Origin: CBDBJQ01 sp965206405
GTDB taxonomy: Bacteria > Pseudomonadota > Alphaproteobacteria > UBA8366
Length of the DNA: 64,000 nt
Assembly: GCA_965206405.1 (NCBI GenBank)
Contig: CBDBJQ010000006.1
Coordinates: 62,001-126,000, forward strand
Reading direction: 5' to 3'
A model generated the notes under the pieces. It had not been told where the DNA came from. It saw only the letters and a program-made list of their open reading frames with translations, and did not search any database. The position numbers and the translations under genes are program-made. Shown one piece after another: positions 37,524 to 46,353 of the stretch. Positions within the stretch are counted from its first letter, which is position 1, and the number at the start of each line of letters is the position of its first letter.

Positions 37524-37774
37524 AAGCATCTGTTTTTGTGCAATAAGGCGCTGGATTGCTCTGAGATGGTCCGCAGTGCCTCAAGCCATCCGGATCGCGC
37601 TACGGATATTGTGTCGGCGGTTATTTCCCTGGCAATAAATATGACCGGAAGCCTGCGAAAGACCCAGGCGATCGCACCGGAAAGAAAGGCGAAACCTGCA
37701 CACACAACCTGCAATGTGCCTACGGCCAGCAGTGTCTCAAGGACACCGGCAGCACCTACGGTGTCTGCCTTTGA
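37524..37774 (+). pseudogene. Frameshifted gene for a cysteine-repeat protein
   Basis: Two frames together encode a C-x5-C-x5-C-x10-C repeat twice. The C-terminal frame reads CTHNLQCAYGQQCLKDTG and then STYGVCL before the stop at 37772-37774. The first repeat starts in another frame (CNKALDCS) and continues in the C-terminal frame (DGPQCLKPSGSRYGYC) after a two-base excess near 37560. The spacing is identical in both repeats only if the frameshift is repaired, which is strong evidence for a real former gene. A small secreted disulfide-rich protein is likely. No intact start or signal peptide is seen. The rest of 37378-37863 holds nothing recognisable. Confidence 0.5.
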
Positions 37775-37863
37775 TCGAAATTCCGGCGTCGTGCGATGCC
37801 GCGCGGGGTTGCGGCGACGCGTCGGCTGATTCTGTTGCCGTTACCTGCTGACAGGAGATCCGA

Positions 37864-38877
37864 TCAGACCTTGCGCAGCTCGGGAAGAAGCTCGTCAGAG
37901 ATCAGCTGTATGCTTTGGCATCCGGTCTCGAGCGGCATGCCGGCCCAATGGCTGCGGAAGACGAGGTGGTTGATCCCGAACTCCTCCCAGTAGGGACGCA
38001 GCTGCTCGTAACACTCCTCAGGCGAGCCGAGCACGAAACGGTCACGCAGCAGATCGTCGAAATCCTGATCGAAGGATTCGTTCTCAGGCATCACCTTGTC
38101 CTGACCCCAGGCGGCGTAATCCTTGTATTTGCCAAGAAGGTAGGGCCCCGCCAACTCGATCGCCGTCGCCCGATCCTTGGCGCAGAAGATCTCCTTCACT
38201 GCCGGGAGTTCCGCCGGTTCGGGCTTACCGACCGCCTTTAGTTCATCCCGGTAGACCTGGAGATGGCGGCGAATCGTTTCCATCGTCGAATGCGGGTTGA
38301 TGAACCACGTATCAGCCATCCGGGCGGCGCGCTGGATCGCCCTGTCGTTGTTGGCGGCGAGCCAGATCGGCGGATGGGGCGACTGGGTCGGCCGAATGTT
38401 CATGCGCACACCGTCGAGCTTCACAGTGTCACTCTCATGGGTGACCGACTCCTCGGTCCACAGGCGCTTGACCAACTCGAGATATTCCTCGAAGCGCTTG
38501 ACCCTCTGGCCTTTCGGACAGGCGAAGGCGTCAAACTCAACGTCCCTGTAGCCAAGGCCGACGCCGAAGACAAAGTTGCCGCGGGCAATGATATCGAGAC
38601 TGGCCACGGTCTCGGCCGTGTAGATCGGGTTGTGGAGACCCAGCAGAAGGATGCCGAGCCCGGTGGTCATGTCGCCTGCCTCGGGTATCAGACGGGTGAG
38701 AAACGGGACGAGCTGCAGTTGCTTGTTGTTGCCTTCGTTCAGGTAGTGCTGGCCGCTGAACAGCGAATCCCAGCCATTGTCCCGAACGAGGTGCACCATC
38801 GCGATCTGATCATCGAGGGCACCCACCATATCGGTGTCACGATATTGCTGGTTGGTGACGAACAATCCGACTTTCAT
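37864..38877 (-). CDS. LLM-class flavin-dependent oxidoreductase 1
   Basis: This 337-residue protein has the bacterial luciferase-like (LLM) TIM-barrel pattern: MKVGLFVTNQQYRDTD start, GLGILLLGLHNP, FVFGVGLGYRDVEFDAF and RPTQSPHPPIWLAANND. Such enzymes use reduced flavin (FMN or F420) for monooxygenation or dehydrogenation. It lies upstream in the catabolic region, 166 bases beyond the boxB end and on the same strand. The substrate is unknown. Confidence 0.85.
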   Translation of the reverse strand: MKVGLFVTNQQYRDTDMVGALDDQIAMVHLVRDNGWDSLFSGQHYLNEGNNKQLQLVPFLTRLIPEAGDMTTGLGILLLGLHNPIYTAETVASLDIIARGNFVFGVGLGYRDVEFDAFACPKGQRVKRFEEYLELVKRLWTEESVTHESDTVKLDGVRMNIRPTQSPHPPIWLAANNDRAIQRAARMADTWFINPHSTMETIRRHLQVYRDELKAVGKPEPAELPAVKEIFCAKDRATAIELAGPYLLGKYKDYAAWGQDKVMPENESFDQDFDDLLRDRFVLGSPEECYEQLRPYWEEFGINHLVFRSHWAGMPLETGCQSIQLISDELLPELRKV

Positions 38878-39043
38878 CTATTTAATTCCTCGCATTCGGT
38901 TTTTGTATTCACCGTTTTGTAGCGCGTCCTTGTAGCGCGCCGATCGGGCGCGCCAAGGCGCGTTCGTTCCGTTGGTAATCTAAACCGGATCGGCAGTGCG
39001 GACAGGCTGCATGGCAGCTAGTCGCCACCTGATCGCCGCCTGA

Positions 39044-40480
39044 TCAGGCGGCGATCTTGACATATTCGAAGCTGCCAGGCTTGTGGTCGATGCCGGTTTT
39101 CGGGGCCGCAATCCAGCCGGCATAGCGACCCGACTCGTGGACCGGTACCATCAGCGAGAGCAGAAACGCCTCGTCTGATGCCGTGGGCAACCATTCGTCA
39201 CGCCGCGCGGCAAAGGTTTCGGCATCGATGACCTCACCCCCGGGCGTGGCCTCGATCGCGGCGAAGGCACCGATCTGCCTGTGGAAGATCTGATGCGGAA
39301 GCCGGAACTCGAAGTCCACCCCGGCCTTGCGAAGGATCGTGTTCCAGCGCCTGATTCCCTTGACGCAATCGCTGATGTAATCGTCGCGCAGACGCATATT
39401 GACCGCCGACAGCGCCGGAGCATCGACGGTCTCGGGCCGGCCGTCGACGAGATCAAGGACCGGGTAAGTGGCATCGAGCAACAGGTGGTCGTCGTCGATG
39501 TGAGTCTCCCTGTATCGCCCCTTCAAGCTGGCATTGAAGGCGTTTGCCGCGTTGGTCGACACTTCCGAGCCGAACAGATCGAGCGACAGCGTGTAGTGCA
39601 GGTTGGCCTTGCGCTGCAGGGCCGGCAGGTCGATCACCCCGAGCGCGCGGATCCGCTCGATATCGCCGGGATCCTCGATGCCGGCCTCCTGCATCGCCTC
39701 GCAAGTGCGCTGGATGATGCGGCCGATGCCGCTCTCGCCAACAAACATGTGATGCGATTCCTCAGTCAGCATGAAGCGGCAGGTCCGGGACAGCGGATCG
39801 AATCCGGACTGGGCGAGGCTGGCGAGCTGCATCTTGCCGTCACGGTCGGTGAAAAAGGTGAACATGAAAAACGACAGCCAGTCCGGCGTCGCCTCGTTGA
39901 AGGCTCCCAGCATCCGCGGTGAGTCCTGGTCGCCGGAGCGGCGGCGCAGCAGTTCCCCGGCTTCCTCGCGGCCGTCCCGGCCGAGATATTTCTGCAGAAG
40001 GTAAACCATGGCCCAGAGATGCCGGCCTTCCTCGACATTGACCTGGAACAGATTGCGCATGTCATAGAGCGAGGGCGCGGTGGCGCCGAGATAGCGCTGC
40101 TGTTCAACCGAAGCCGGCTCGGTATCGCCTTGAATCACCAGGAGGCGGCGCAGCATGGCGCGGTATTCGCCGGGCACTTCCTGCCAGACCGGCTCGCCCT
40201 TGTGCTCGCCGAAGGCGATCTTGCGGCCCTCTTCCTCCGGCGCCAGGAAAATCCCCCATCGATAATCGGGCATCTGTACATAGTCGAAGGTGGCCCAGCC
40301 CTCGGGATCAACCCCGACTGCGGTCCGGAGATAAACCATCGCCTCCTGGAACCCGTCCGGGCCCATTGATTGCCACCAGTCGAGATAGCCCGGATGCCAG
40401 CGCTCAAGCGCCTTGAGGACGCGACGGTCCTCGGCCAGGCCGACATTGTTGGGGATTCTGGCGTCGGTATCGATATTCAT
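39044..40480 (-). CDS. boxB: Benzoyl-CoA 2,3-epoxidase, oxygenase subunit
   Basis: BoxB epoxidises the ring of benzoyl-CoA with O2 at a di-iron centre. The 478-residue protein matches BoxB from end to end. The expected iron ligands are present as E121, E151/H154 (EEGRH), D212 (TDRDG) and E241/H244 (EESHH), each one residue from those described for characterised BoxB. It lies directly downstream of boxC (gap 55 bases). The reductase BoxA is not in the window. Confidence 0.93.
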   Translation of the reverse strand: MNIDTDARIPNNVGLAEDRRVLKALERWHPGYLDWWQSMGPDGFQEAMVYLRTAVGVDPEGWATFDYVQMPDYRWGIFLAPEEEGRKIAFGEHKGEPVWQEVPGEYRAMLRRLLVIQGDTEPASVEQQRYLGATAPSLYDMRNLFQVNVEEGRHLWAMVYLLQKYLGRDGREEAGELLRRRSGDQDSPRMLGAFNEATPDWLSFFMFTFFTDRDGKMQLASLAQSGFDPLSRTCRFMLTEESHHMFVGESGIGRIIQRTCEAMQEAGIEDPGDIERIRALGVIDLPALQRKANLHYTLSLDLFGSEVSTNAANAFNASLKGRYRETHIDDDHLLLDATYPVLDLVDGRPETVDAPALSAVNMRLRDDYISDCVKGIRRWNTILRKAGVDFEFRLPHQIFHRQIGAFAAIEATPGGEVIDAETFAARRDEWLPTASDEAFLLSLMVPVHESGRYAGWIAAPKTGIDHKPGSFEYVKIAA

Positions 40481-40535
40481 TGCTCGTTCCTCGCCGGTTT
40501 TGCCGGTTCTTTTACCGGTTTTGTGTTGGCTGCTC

Positions 40536-42191
40536 TCAGATCCGGCCGGGATCGAAAACGGGCTTGCGACCGGTACCGTAGCGCTTCAAAGCACCTTCCT
40601 CGCCGACGGCGTTGGGGCGCTGGAAGATCCAGTTCTGCCACGCCGTGAGGCGGGCGAATATCTTGGTTTCCATGGTCTCCGGGCCGGCAAAGCGGAGATT
40701 GGCCTCCAACGCAGTCATCGCATCGGGCGAGAAGCTTGCACGCTCCTCGGTGAAGATACGGACCTCGTCCTCCCAGTCTATATCGTCGCAAGCCGCGGTC
40801 ACCAGACCGAGTGCCTCGGCCTCCTCGGCTTCCAGCGGCGTATTCGAGGACGCCGCATCGCGGATGCGGGGAACGGCCTCGGGATCACCGAGAAATCGGG
40901 TCTCGAGGCGGGACAGCCCGTTGCCCATCGGATGACGTCCGAAATTCTCCGCCGTCAGCACCAGCGCCGCCTCCGGCCGGTTGTCGCCCTCGAACTGGCC
41001 AAGCGCCATGAAGCTGCGGTCGGCGGCGAACACCAGCTCCGCCAACATGCCGGCAAAGCAGCTGCCCGGCTCGATCAGGGCAACCAGCGAACGCGAAGTC
41101 ATATCGACGCGCTTGAGCAGACGCCGCCAGAAGAGCTGGACCTCGCGCACCAGCCAGTGCTCCGCATGCTCTTCAAGGAATGCGCTGTGGGCGGTCGCAA
41201 TAGCGAGGTCGCCCTCGGTGCGGAACCGGACCACGCCGAGTTTGGTTTCATTGAAACGCAGATGGAGAATCGCATCCTCAAGCTCACGCGCCGCCCGCAG
41301 GGGCCAGAACCGATCGCCCTCGGCATGCATGGCTTCCGGACTGGCCGGCGGTGCAGTCTCGGGGCCGGTAATCGTCACCGTGACGGTGCGGGCATCGCGG
41401 TCGAAACGCATCGCAACTGTGGAATAGCGCACGCCGTTAGCCGAGATCTCCCGTTCAAGGGGCCCGAGCGTTATCCCCTCAGCCTTCGCCGGCCTGTCGG
41501 AGGTTTTAGCAATCGCGGCGGCGCGCGCTTCCACCGCAGCATCAATGCTGGAAAGCGGTGCGGTCTCATCGACCAGGCGCCAGGCCTCGGCGCGCGCACC
41601 CCGCACGCCCTCTTCGAGCGTGCAGAACAGATCGGCGAGATCTCTTCGAACCTTGCGCTTGTCGGTCACACGGGTCACGCCACCCGTGCCCGGCAACACG
41701 CCGAGAAGCGGCACTTCCGGCAGGGCGACAGCGGAAGCGCCGTCATCGGCAAGGATGATGTGGTCGGTCGCCAGTGCGAGTTCGTAGCCGCCGCCGGCGC
41801 AGGTGCCGACAATAGCGGACATGTAGGCCTGGCCCGAATGCGCGCCGGCGTCTTCGATCGTGTTGCGGGTTTCGTTGGTGAACTTGCAGAAATTCACCTT
41901 GTCGGCATGCGAGGTGCCGGCGAGCATGCGGATGTTGGCGCCGGCGCAAAACACCCCGTCCTTGCCGGAGCGCAGGATCACCACCCGCACCTCGGGATGC
42001 TCGAAACGCAGCCGCTGGATCGCATCGGCCAGCTCGATATCGACGCCGAGATCGTAGGAGTTGAGCTTCAGCTCGTAATCGCCGACGATGCCGCCCTGCT
42101 CGTCGACATCCATGTAGAGAGATGCCACGGGACCATCGGTTTCAAGCCGCCAGTGGCGCCAGCGGGACGGGTCGGTCTGAAAGTCGATCAT
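40536..42191 (-). CDS. boxC: 2,3-epoxybenzoyl-CoA dihydrolase
   Basis: BoxC hydrolytically cleaves the epoxide ring made by BoxB, yielding an aldehyde-CoA and formate. The 551-residue protein has two crotonase-like halves; the first shows GVFCAGANIRMLAG and ICAGGGYELALATDHI-like sequence (here GTCAGGGYELALATDH), the oxyanion-hole region of the enoyl-CoA hydratase superfamily. An upstream in-frame extension to 42287 is not family sequence; ATG 42191 (MIDFQTDPSRW) is the normal start. It is followed by boxB on the same strand. Confidence 0.93.
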   Translation of the reverse strand: MIDFQTDPSRWRHWRLETDGPVASLYMDVDEQGGIVGDYELKLNSYDLGVDIELADAIQRLRFEHPEVRVVILRSGKDGVFCAGANIRMLAGTSHADKVNFCKFTNETRNTIEDAGAHSGQAYMSAIVGTCAGGGYELALATDHIILADDGASAVALPEVPLLGVLPGTGGVTRVTDKRKVRRDLADLFCTLEEGVRGARAEAWRLVDETAPLSSIDAAVEARAAAIAKTSDRPAKAEGITLGPLEREISANGVRYSTVAMRFDRDARTVTVTITGPETAPPASPEAMHAEGDRFWPLRAARELEDAILHLRFNETKLGVVRFRTEGDLAIATAHSAFLEEHAEHWLVREVQLFWRRLLKRVDMTSRSLVALIEPGSCFAGMLAELVFAADRSFMALGQFEGDNRPEAALVLTAENFGRHPMGNGLSRLETRFLGDPEAVPRIRDAASSNTPLEAEEAEALGLVTAACDDIDWEDEVRIFTEERASFSPDAMTALEANLRFAGPETMETKIFARLTAWQNWIFQRPNAVGEEGALKRYGTGRKPVFDPGRI

Positions 42192-42356
42192 CGGCGATGT
42201 TCCGGGATCGCAATGGAGCCACGCCCGGCGGATCCGCGATTGCGCGGGCCCGATGCGGGCCGCAGGACAGGCAGGGTACGCCCCCAAGCGGGCATTCTCA
42301 ACCGGCCCAAGCCTTGTCGACAGGCCCTGTCGGGGTCTTGTCGATCCAGCCAGTCG

Positions 42357-43253
42357 TCAGACCGGTGTATCGCCTTCAACGGTAACCCGCTGCATTACCC
42401 GCCGGTGGTCGGGGAAATCGCTAACCGCATAGTGCATCGTGCAGCGGTTGTCCCAGAAGGCCAACGAGCCGGGCTGCCAGTGAAAGCGGCAGACGAACTC
42501 CGGCTGGGTGGCATGATCGCGGAGAAAGTCGAGAAGCGGCCGTGATTCCGCCACCGACATTCCCTCGAAACGAACCGCGTGGATGGGGCTGAGATAGAGC
42601 GCCTTGCGGCCGGTCTCGGGGTGCACCCGCATCGCCGGATGTGCGACCTCACGCACTTCGTCCGTTTGCACGTTCATATCGCGGGCGCCGCCGTCGGCGA
42701 AGCGGGGCGCGGTCTCGGTATAGGTGTTGGCGTTGGTGAACACGATCCGTTGTTTTGCGAGCAGTGCTTGCATGCCCTCGGAAAGTGCATCCCAGGCGGC
42801 ATAGAGGTTGGCGAACAGGGTATCCCCGCCGGCGGGCGGGATCTCGATGCCATAAAGAAGGCTTCCCAGCGCCGGCTGCAGGCGATAGGCAAGATCGGTG
42901 TGCCAGCCATTGCCGAAATGATGTCCGTCCTCGGGATTCTTGACGATCTCGAAGACGTCCGGATGACCCTCTATCGGCGCCACGTAAGGGTGCCGGTTGA
43001 GGGATCCGAACGCACGGCCGAAGGTGGCCTGGCTCTCCGGCGACAGGGCTTGGTCGCGGAAGAACACCACGTTGTGTGCAAGCAGGGCGTCGCGGATCAC
43101 CGCCACGGTTGCGGCATCGGGTCCATTGCCAGCGACGAGTTTGGCAATATCGACGCCCGCGATCTCCGCCCCGATGGCACCTGCGATCGGCGCCACGGAA
43201 ATCTCCGTTTGCGCCTCCGCCTGAATCTCTGTCGGCATCTCTGTCTGCGCCAT
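42357..43253 (-). CDS. TauD/TfdA-family 2-oxoglutarate-dependent dioxygenase
   Basis: This 298-residue Fe(II)/2-oxoglutarate dioxygenase has the facial-triad motif H118-x-D120 (NGWHTDLAY) and a distal histidine at about H274 (CTMHYA), with the preceding WDNR block. Family members hydroxylate taurine, 2,4-D and similar organic acids. The N-terminus carries a duplicated TEMPTEIQAEAQTE stretch. Placement ahead of boxC on the same strand suggests a catabolic substrate, which cannot be named. Confidence 0.87.
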   Translation of the reverse strand: MAQTEMPTEIQAEAQTEISVAPIAGAIGAEIAGVDIAKLVAGNGPDAATVAVIRDALLAHNVVFFRDQALSPESQATFGRAFGSLNRHPYVAPIEGHPDVFEIVKNPEDGHHFGNGWHTDLAYRLQPALGSLLYGIEIPPAGGDTLFANLYAAWDALSEGMQALLAKQRIVFTNANTYTETAPRFADGGARDMNVQTDEVREVAHPAMRVHPETGRKALYLSPIHAVRFEGMSVAESRPLLDFLRDHATQPEFVCRFHWQPGSLAFWDNRCTMHYAVSDFPDHRRVMQRVTVEGDTPV

Positions 43254-43288
43254 CCTAGCCTTCCCTCGCGTTCTCCCGAAATCCTTAT

Positions 43289-44194
43289 CTATCCTAAGGG
43301 ATCATCCATCATCAGGGGGAAAGGGGGGAAATCGGCAAAGCGGGAGAGTATCTCGGCCCATTCGGCGACCGCCTCTGGACCCGAGATCTGCTGTTTCACG
43401 GCGCCCATGGGCCGAACCGGCACCAGCACCCGGCTAACTCCGGCTTTCACCAGCTCCGGGATCTGCTCCAGATCATCAGGCATCGAGGCGGTGATCTCGA
43501 CTGAATCAGGATCGCGGCCTGCTTCTTCGGCGCTCTGCCGCACTATCGGGATCAGCTCGAGGCCGTCGCTGCGGGCGGGAAAGAATCCGTCGCCGATCCG
43601 CCCGGCGCGCCGCGCCGCCGCCTTGGTGTGCCCGCCGACGATGATCGGCACGGAACCGGCGGCCGGACGCGGCTCGCAATAGGTGTCCGGGAATTGCAGG
43701 TACTTCCCCTCGAAGCTCGCCGGCGCCTGTGACCACAATGCGCGCATCGCGGCGATGTACTCATCCGTGCGCGCCCCGCGCTCGGCGAATTCGGCTCCGA
43801 GGACATTGAACTCCTCTTCCAGCCAGCCGACGCCGATCCCGAACAGCATGCGGCCGCCGGACAGGCGGTCGAGGGTTGCCACCTGCTTGGCGGTCACAAC
43901 CGGGTTGCGCTGCGGCACGATCAGGATGCCGGTGGCGAGTTTCACTCGCGTACTTGCAGCAGCAGCGAAGGCAAGCCAGATCAGCGGATCCGGCAGCGGC
44001 ATGTCCTCAACCTCGCCGGCCATCCTGCCGGATGGCGCGTAAGGGTAGGTCGACTGGTAGCCCGACGGTACCACCACATGGTCCACGGTCCATACCGATT
44101 CGAAACCCGTCTCATCAGCGGCTCGGACCAGTTCGGCGGCAGCTTCAGGGGCGGTGTAGCGCCCGGTATTGCAATAGCGAAGACCGAATTTCAT
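43289..44194 (-). CDS. LLM-class flavin/F420-dependent oxidoreductase 2
   Basis: This 301-residue luciferase-like enzyme has the MKFGLRYCNTGRY start, ASTRVKLATGILIVPQRNP, GRMLFGIGVGWLEEEF and a PIIVGGHTKAAARRAGRIGDG block, all typical of F420-type LLM proteins. GTG 44203 is an alternative start, but GGGGAG eight bases before ATG 44194 and the ATGA overlap with the upstream gene favour 44194. It is paired with the next LLM gene in one transcript. Confidence 0.86.
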   Translation of the reverse strand: MKFGLRYCNTGRYTAPEAAAELVRAADETGFESVWTVDHVVVPSGYQSTYPYAPSGRMAGEVEDMPLPDPLIWLAFAAAASTRVKLATGILIVPQRNPVVTAKQVATLDRLSGGRMLFGIGVGWLEEEFNVLGAEFAERGARTDEYIAAMRALWSQAPASFEGKYLQFPDTYCEPRPAAGSVPIIVGGHTKAAARRAGRIGDGFFPARSDGLELIPIVRQSAEEAGRDPDSVEITASMPDDLEQIPELVKAGVSRVLVPVRPMGAVKQQISGPEAVAEWAEILSRFADFPPFPLMMDDPLG

Positions 44195-45114
44195 GTCTTG
44201 CACTCCCCTTCAAACAACGCGAACAGTTCTCCGATTGCAGCCAGCTGGTTGCCGGCAGCCGAGGACGGGACCAGGATCGGCGTGCGGATACCGGCCGCAT
44301 ACCACGCCTCCAGCCCCTCGAGAACCTCCGATGCCGTCCCGAACAGGGTGACATCGGAGAGCCACCGGTCGCTCAGACATTCGGGAATGCGCTCCGGCGT
44401 ACCTGCCTCGATCGCCGCCTCAACCTCGGACATCTCCTGCTCGTACCCCGCCTCCTGCCAGTAGCGCCGATAGTTCGGCAACTGGACATAGGAGGTCAAG
44501 GTGCGGCGATTGACCGCAACAGCAGCATCGCGGTCATCCGAGATGCAGGTCGGAATCATGTTGGCGATCAGGAAATCCGGATCGTCGCGCTTTGCCGTCG
44601 GAAGGGCTGACAGCGATTCTTCCATGTGCGAGCGCGATCCGTTGGCAAACACCATGCCGTCGGCAATCTCGCCCGCGAGCGCAATCATCTTCTGGCGCAG
44701 TGCCGCCAGCACCAGCGGCGGCATCGGCCCGGCGCTTTCGATCGCATTGAGGGCGGCAACGAAGCGGCGAATATCAGCAAGCGGTTTGCCGACGGTAACG
44801 CCATGACGATCATGAGCGGGCCCGTGCGAAACCCCGATACCGAAACGAAAACGCCCCCCGGACAGTTCGTGGACGAAACCGGCAGCCTGTGCCAGGTCGA
44901 GAGCCGAGCGGAAATAGATCGGCGTGATGGAGGTGCCAAAGGGAATGCGCTCGGTCGCCATAGCGATGGCGACCGCCAGCGACATATTGTCGGCCAGCGA
45001 GGGCATGTAGATGCCGGAAAAGCCGCGCGCCTCGGCCTCCCGCGCCGCATCGAGGATTTTCGCCCGCCGGCCGGGAACGGCGACCAGCGATATGGCTGGC
45101 GTTTCTACTGGCAT
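44191..45114 (-). CDS. LLM-class flavin-dependent oxidoreductase 3
   Basis: This 307-residue LLM-family protein (GYSGIYMPSLAD-like region, here GFSGIYMPSLAD; IPFGTSITPIYFRS; GGRFRFGIGVSHGPAHD) is coupled by ATGA to the LLM gene downstream. The open frame extends to 45186, but ATG 45114 (MPVETPAISLV) matches the family N-terminus. Its substrate is unknown. Tandem pairs of LLM genes are typical of expanded catabolic or environmental gene sets. Confidence 0.85.
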   Translation of the reverse strand: MPVETPAISLVAVPGRRAKILDAAREAEARGFSGIYMPSLADNMSLAVAIAMATERIPFGTSITPIYFRSALDLAQAAGFVHELSGGRFRFGIGVSHGPAHDRHGVTVGKPLADIRRFVAALNAIESAGPMPPLVLAALRQKMIALAGEIADGMVFANGSRSHMEESLSALPTAKRDDPDFLIANMIPTCISDDRDAAVAVNRRTLTSYVQLPNYRRYWQEAGYEQEMSEVEAAIEAGTPERIPECLSDRWLSDVTLFGTASEVLEGLEAWYAAGIRTPILVPSSAAGNQLAAIGELFALFEGECKT

Positions 45115-45313
45115 CGTCTTCGTCTCCTCGCCCCGAAGAATTGCTGTCTTCCAGGCAATGACACTAGGCCGCAGCTCCGGCTGCAACAGGCCAACCTGGC
45201 CGTAAGGATCGAGGTTTCATCGATCCAGATGATGCGGGGTATTATCCACCACAGGCGAGCGAAGAGAAGCGCCCGATATTGCGCAGGCGGACGGGGCGGG
45301 TAGAATCAGAACC

Positions 45314-45469
45314 ATGACACTACACGTCACGAAAGCTGATCTCACCGGGCTGAAAGACGAGATGAAAGCTGAGATTCTTAAGCTTCAGCTCAGGTTGATA
45401 GGGTGGGTGGTCGGTATTACCGGCGTGTTATTTGCAGCACCAAAGCCTTTTGACTGCCCCCTTGCGTGA
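45314..45469 (+). CDS. Small coiled-coil membrane protein (51 aa)
   Basis: This short frame starts at ATG 45314 and encodes TKADLTGLKDEMKAEILKLQ, a charged helix with coiled-coil character, then a hydrophobic segment LIGWVVGITGVLFAA and a short tail. This layout is that of small DUF1640/CCDC90-like bacterial proteins with a helix followed by a single C-terminal membrane anchor. The end (PKPFDCPLA) looks non-native, so it may be truncated. It precedes the ATC-start oxidoreductase by 35 bases. Confidence 0.5.
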   Translation: MTLHVTKADLTGLKDEMKAEILKLQLRLIGWVVGITGVLFAAPKPFDCPLA

Positions 45470-45491
45470 ACGCAATTTAGAGCACGACCCC

Positions 45492-45496
45492 GGAGG
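45492..45496 (+). promoter_or_regulatory. Shine-Dalgarno site placing an ATC start codon
   Basis: GGAGG lies eight bases upstream of ATC 45505. In this frame the upstream stop is at 45478-45480 and no ATG, GTG or TTG occurs before residue 65, so the site marks an unusual initiation codon. Confidence 0.65.
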
Positions 45497-45504
45497 ATAG
45501 TTCC

Positions 45505-46353
45505 ATCGACATCGGTTTTTTCAGCTACAACTCTGACTACGGCATCGCGCCTGCTGCCATTGCTGTCGCGCTCGAGGAGCGGGGTTTCGAATCCTACTGG
45601 GTCGGCGAGCACACCCATATTCCGGCCAGCCGCAAAACGCCGTTTCCCGGCGGCGGCGATCTGCCGAAACCCTACTATCACTTCCAGGATCCGTTCGTGT
45701 CGCTGGGCATGGCGGCGGCGGTGACCAAGCGCCTGAAAGTTGCCACCGGTGTGTGCCTGATTCCACAGCACGATCCGATCGGCCTCGCCAAGTCGGTGGC
45801 TACCCTCGACCATCTGTCTGACGGTCGCTTTATGTTCGGCATCGGTGGCGGCTGGAACCAGGACGAGATGGAGAACCATGGCTATCCCTTCAACCGCCGC
45901 TGGAAACTGGTGCGCGAGCGCATCGAGGCGATGAAGGAGATCTGGTGCCAGGAAAAGGCATCCTATGACGGTGAATTTGTGCAGTTCAAGGATATCTACA
46001 CTTGGCCGAAGCCGCAGCAGAAACCACACCCGCCAATATTTCTCGGCGGCACCGCCGGCTCGTCGCTGAAGAGAGTGGCCCGTTACTGCGACGGGTGGAT
46101 GCCGATCGACATGCGGATGGACGACGCGGCGGCGGAGATAAAGCGGCTGCACGACGAGGTGCGCGGCGCCGACCGCGATCCGGCCACAATCAACCTCTCG
46201 GTATTCTGCCAACGCCGGCGAAGCCAGGATGACCTCAAACGCTTCCGCGACGGCGGCTTCACCCGCGCCATCATCGCCCTGCCGAACCGGGAGCCCGACG
46301 AGGTCCTCACCTTCATCGACGATTATGTTGGAGTCGGAGAAGTGGTCGGCTGA
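45505..46353 (+). CDS. LLM-class flavin-dependent oxidoreductase 4, apparent ATC start
   Basis: The frame from 45505 encodes 282 residues with a normal LLM N-terminus (IDIGFFSYNSDYGIAPAA), then ESYWVGEHTHIP, LKVATGVCLIPQHDPI, GRFMFGIGGGWNQDEMENHG and PPIFLGGTAGSSLKRVARYCDG. The first ATG/GTG-type codon is about 60 codons later (45694-45697) and would remove the first beta strand and part of the active site. ATC at 45505, preceded by GGAGG at eight bases, occupies exactly the place of the family's first methionine. It is either a real non-canonical start, a mutated ATG or a sequence error. The 3' end overlaps the convergent thioesterase gene by 31 bases. Confidence 0.78.
   Translation: MDIGFFSYNSDYGIAPAAIAVALEERGFESYWVGEHTHIPASRKTPFPGGGDLPKPYYHFQDPFVSLGMAAAVTKRLKVATGVCLIPQHDPIGLAKSVATLDHLSDGRFMFGIGGGWNQDEMENHGYPFNRRWKLVRERIEAMKEIWCQEKASYDGEFVQFKDIYTWPKPQQKPHPPIFLGGTAGSSLKRVARYCDGWMPIDMRMDDAAAEIKRLHDEVRGADRDPATINLSVFCQRRRSQDDLKRFRDGGFTRAIIALPNREPDEVLTFIDDYVGVGEVVG

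Noticed and set aside
37445..37714. 89-codon minus-strand frame over the cysteine-repeat locus
   Set aside because: The plus-strand frames show two equal cysteine repeats, which explain the region better; the minus frame has no recognisable features.
40413..42545. 710-codon open frame on the plus strand opposite boxC
   Set aside because: It is antisense to boxC and boxB, which match known enzymes with catalytic residues; its sequence is Arg/Gly/His-rich without any domain. It is a high-GC shadow frame.
45385..46212. 275-codon minus-strand frame opposite the ATC-start oxidoreductase
   Set aside because: The plus strand encodes a complete LLM protein across the same bases; the minus frame shows no domain.
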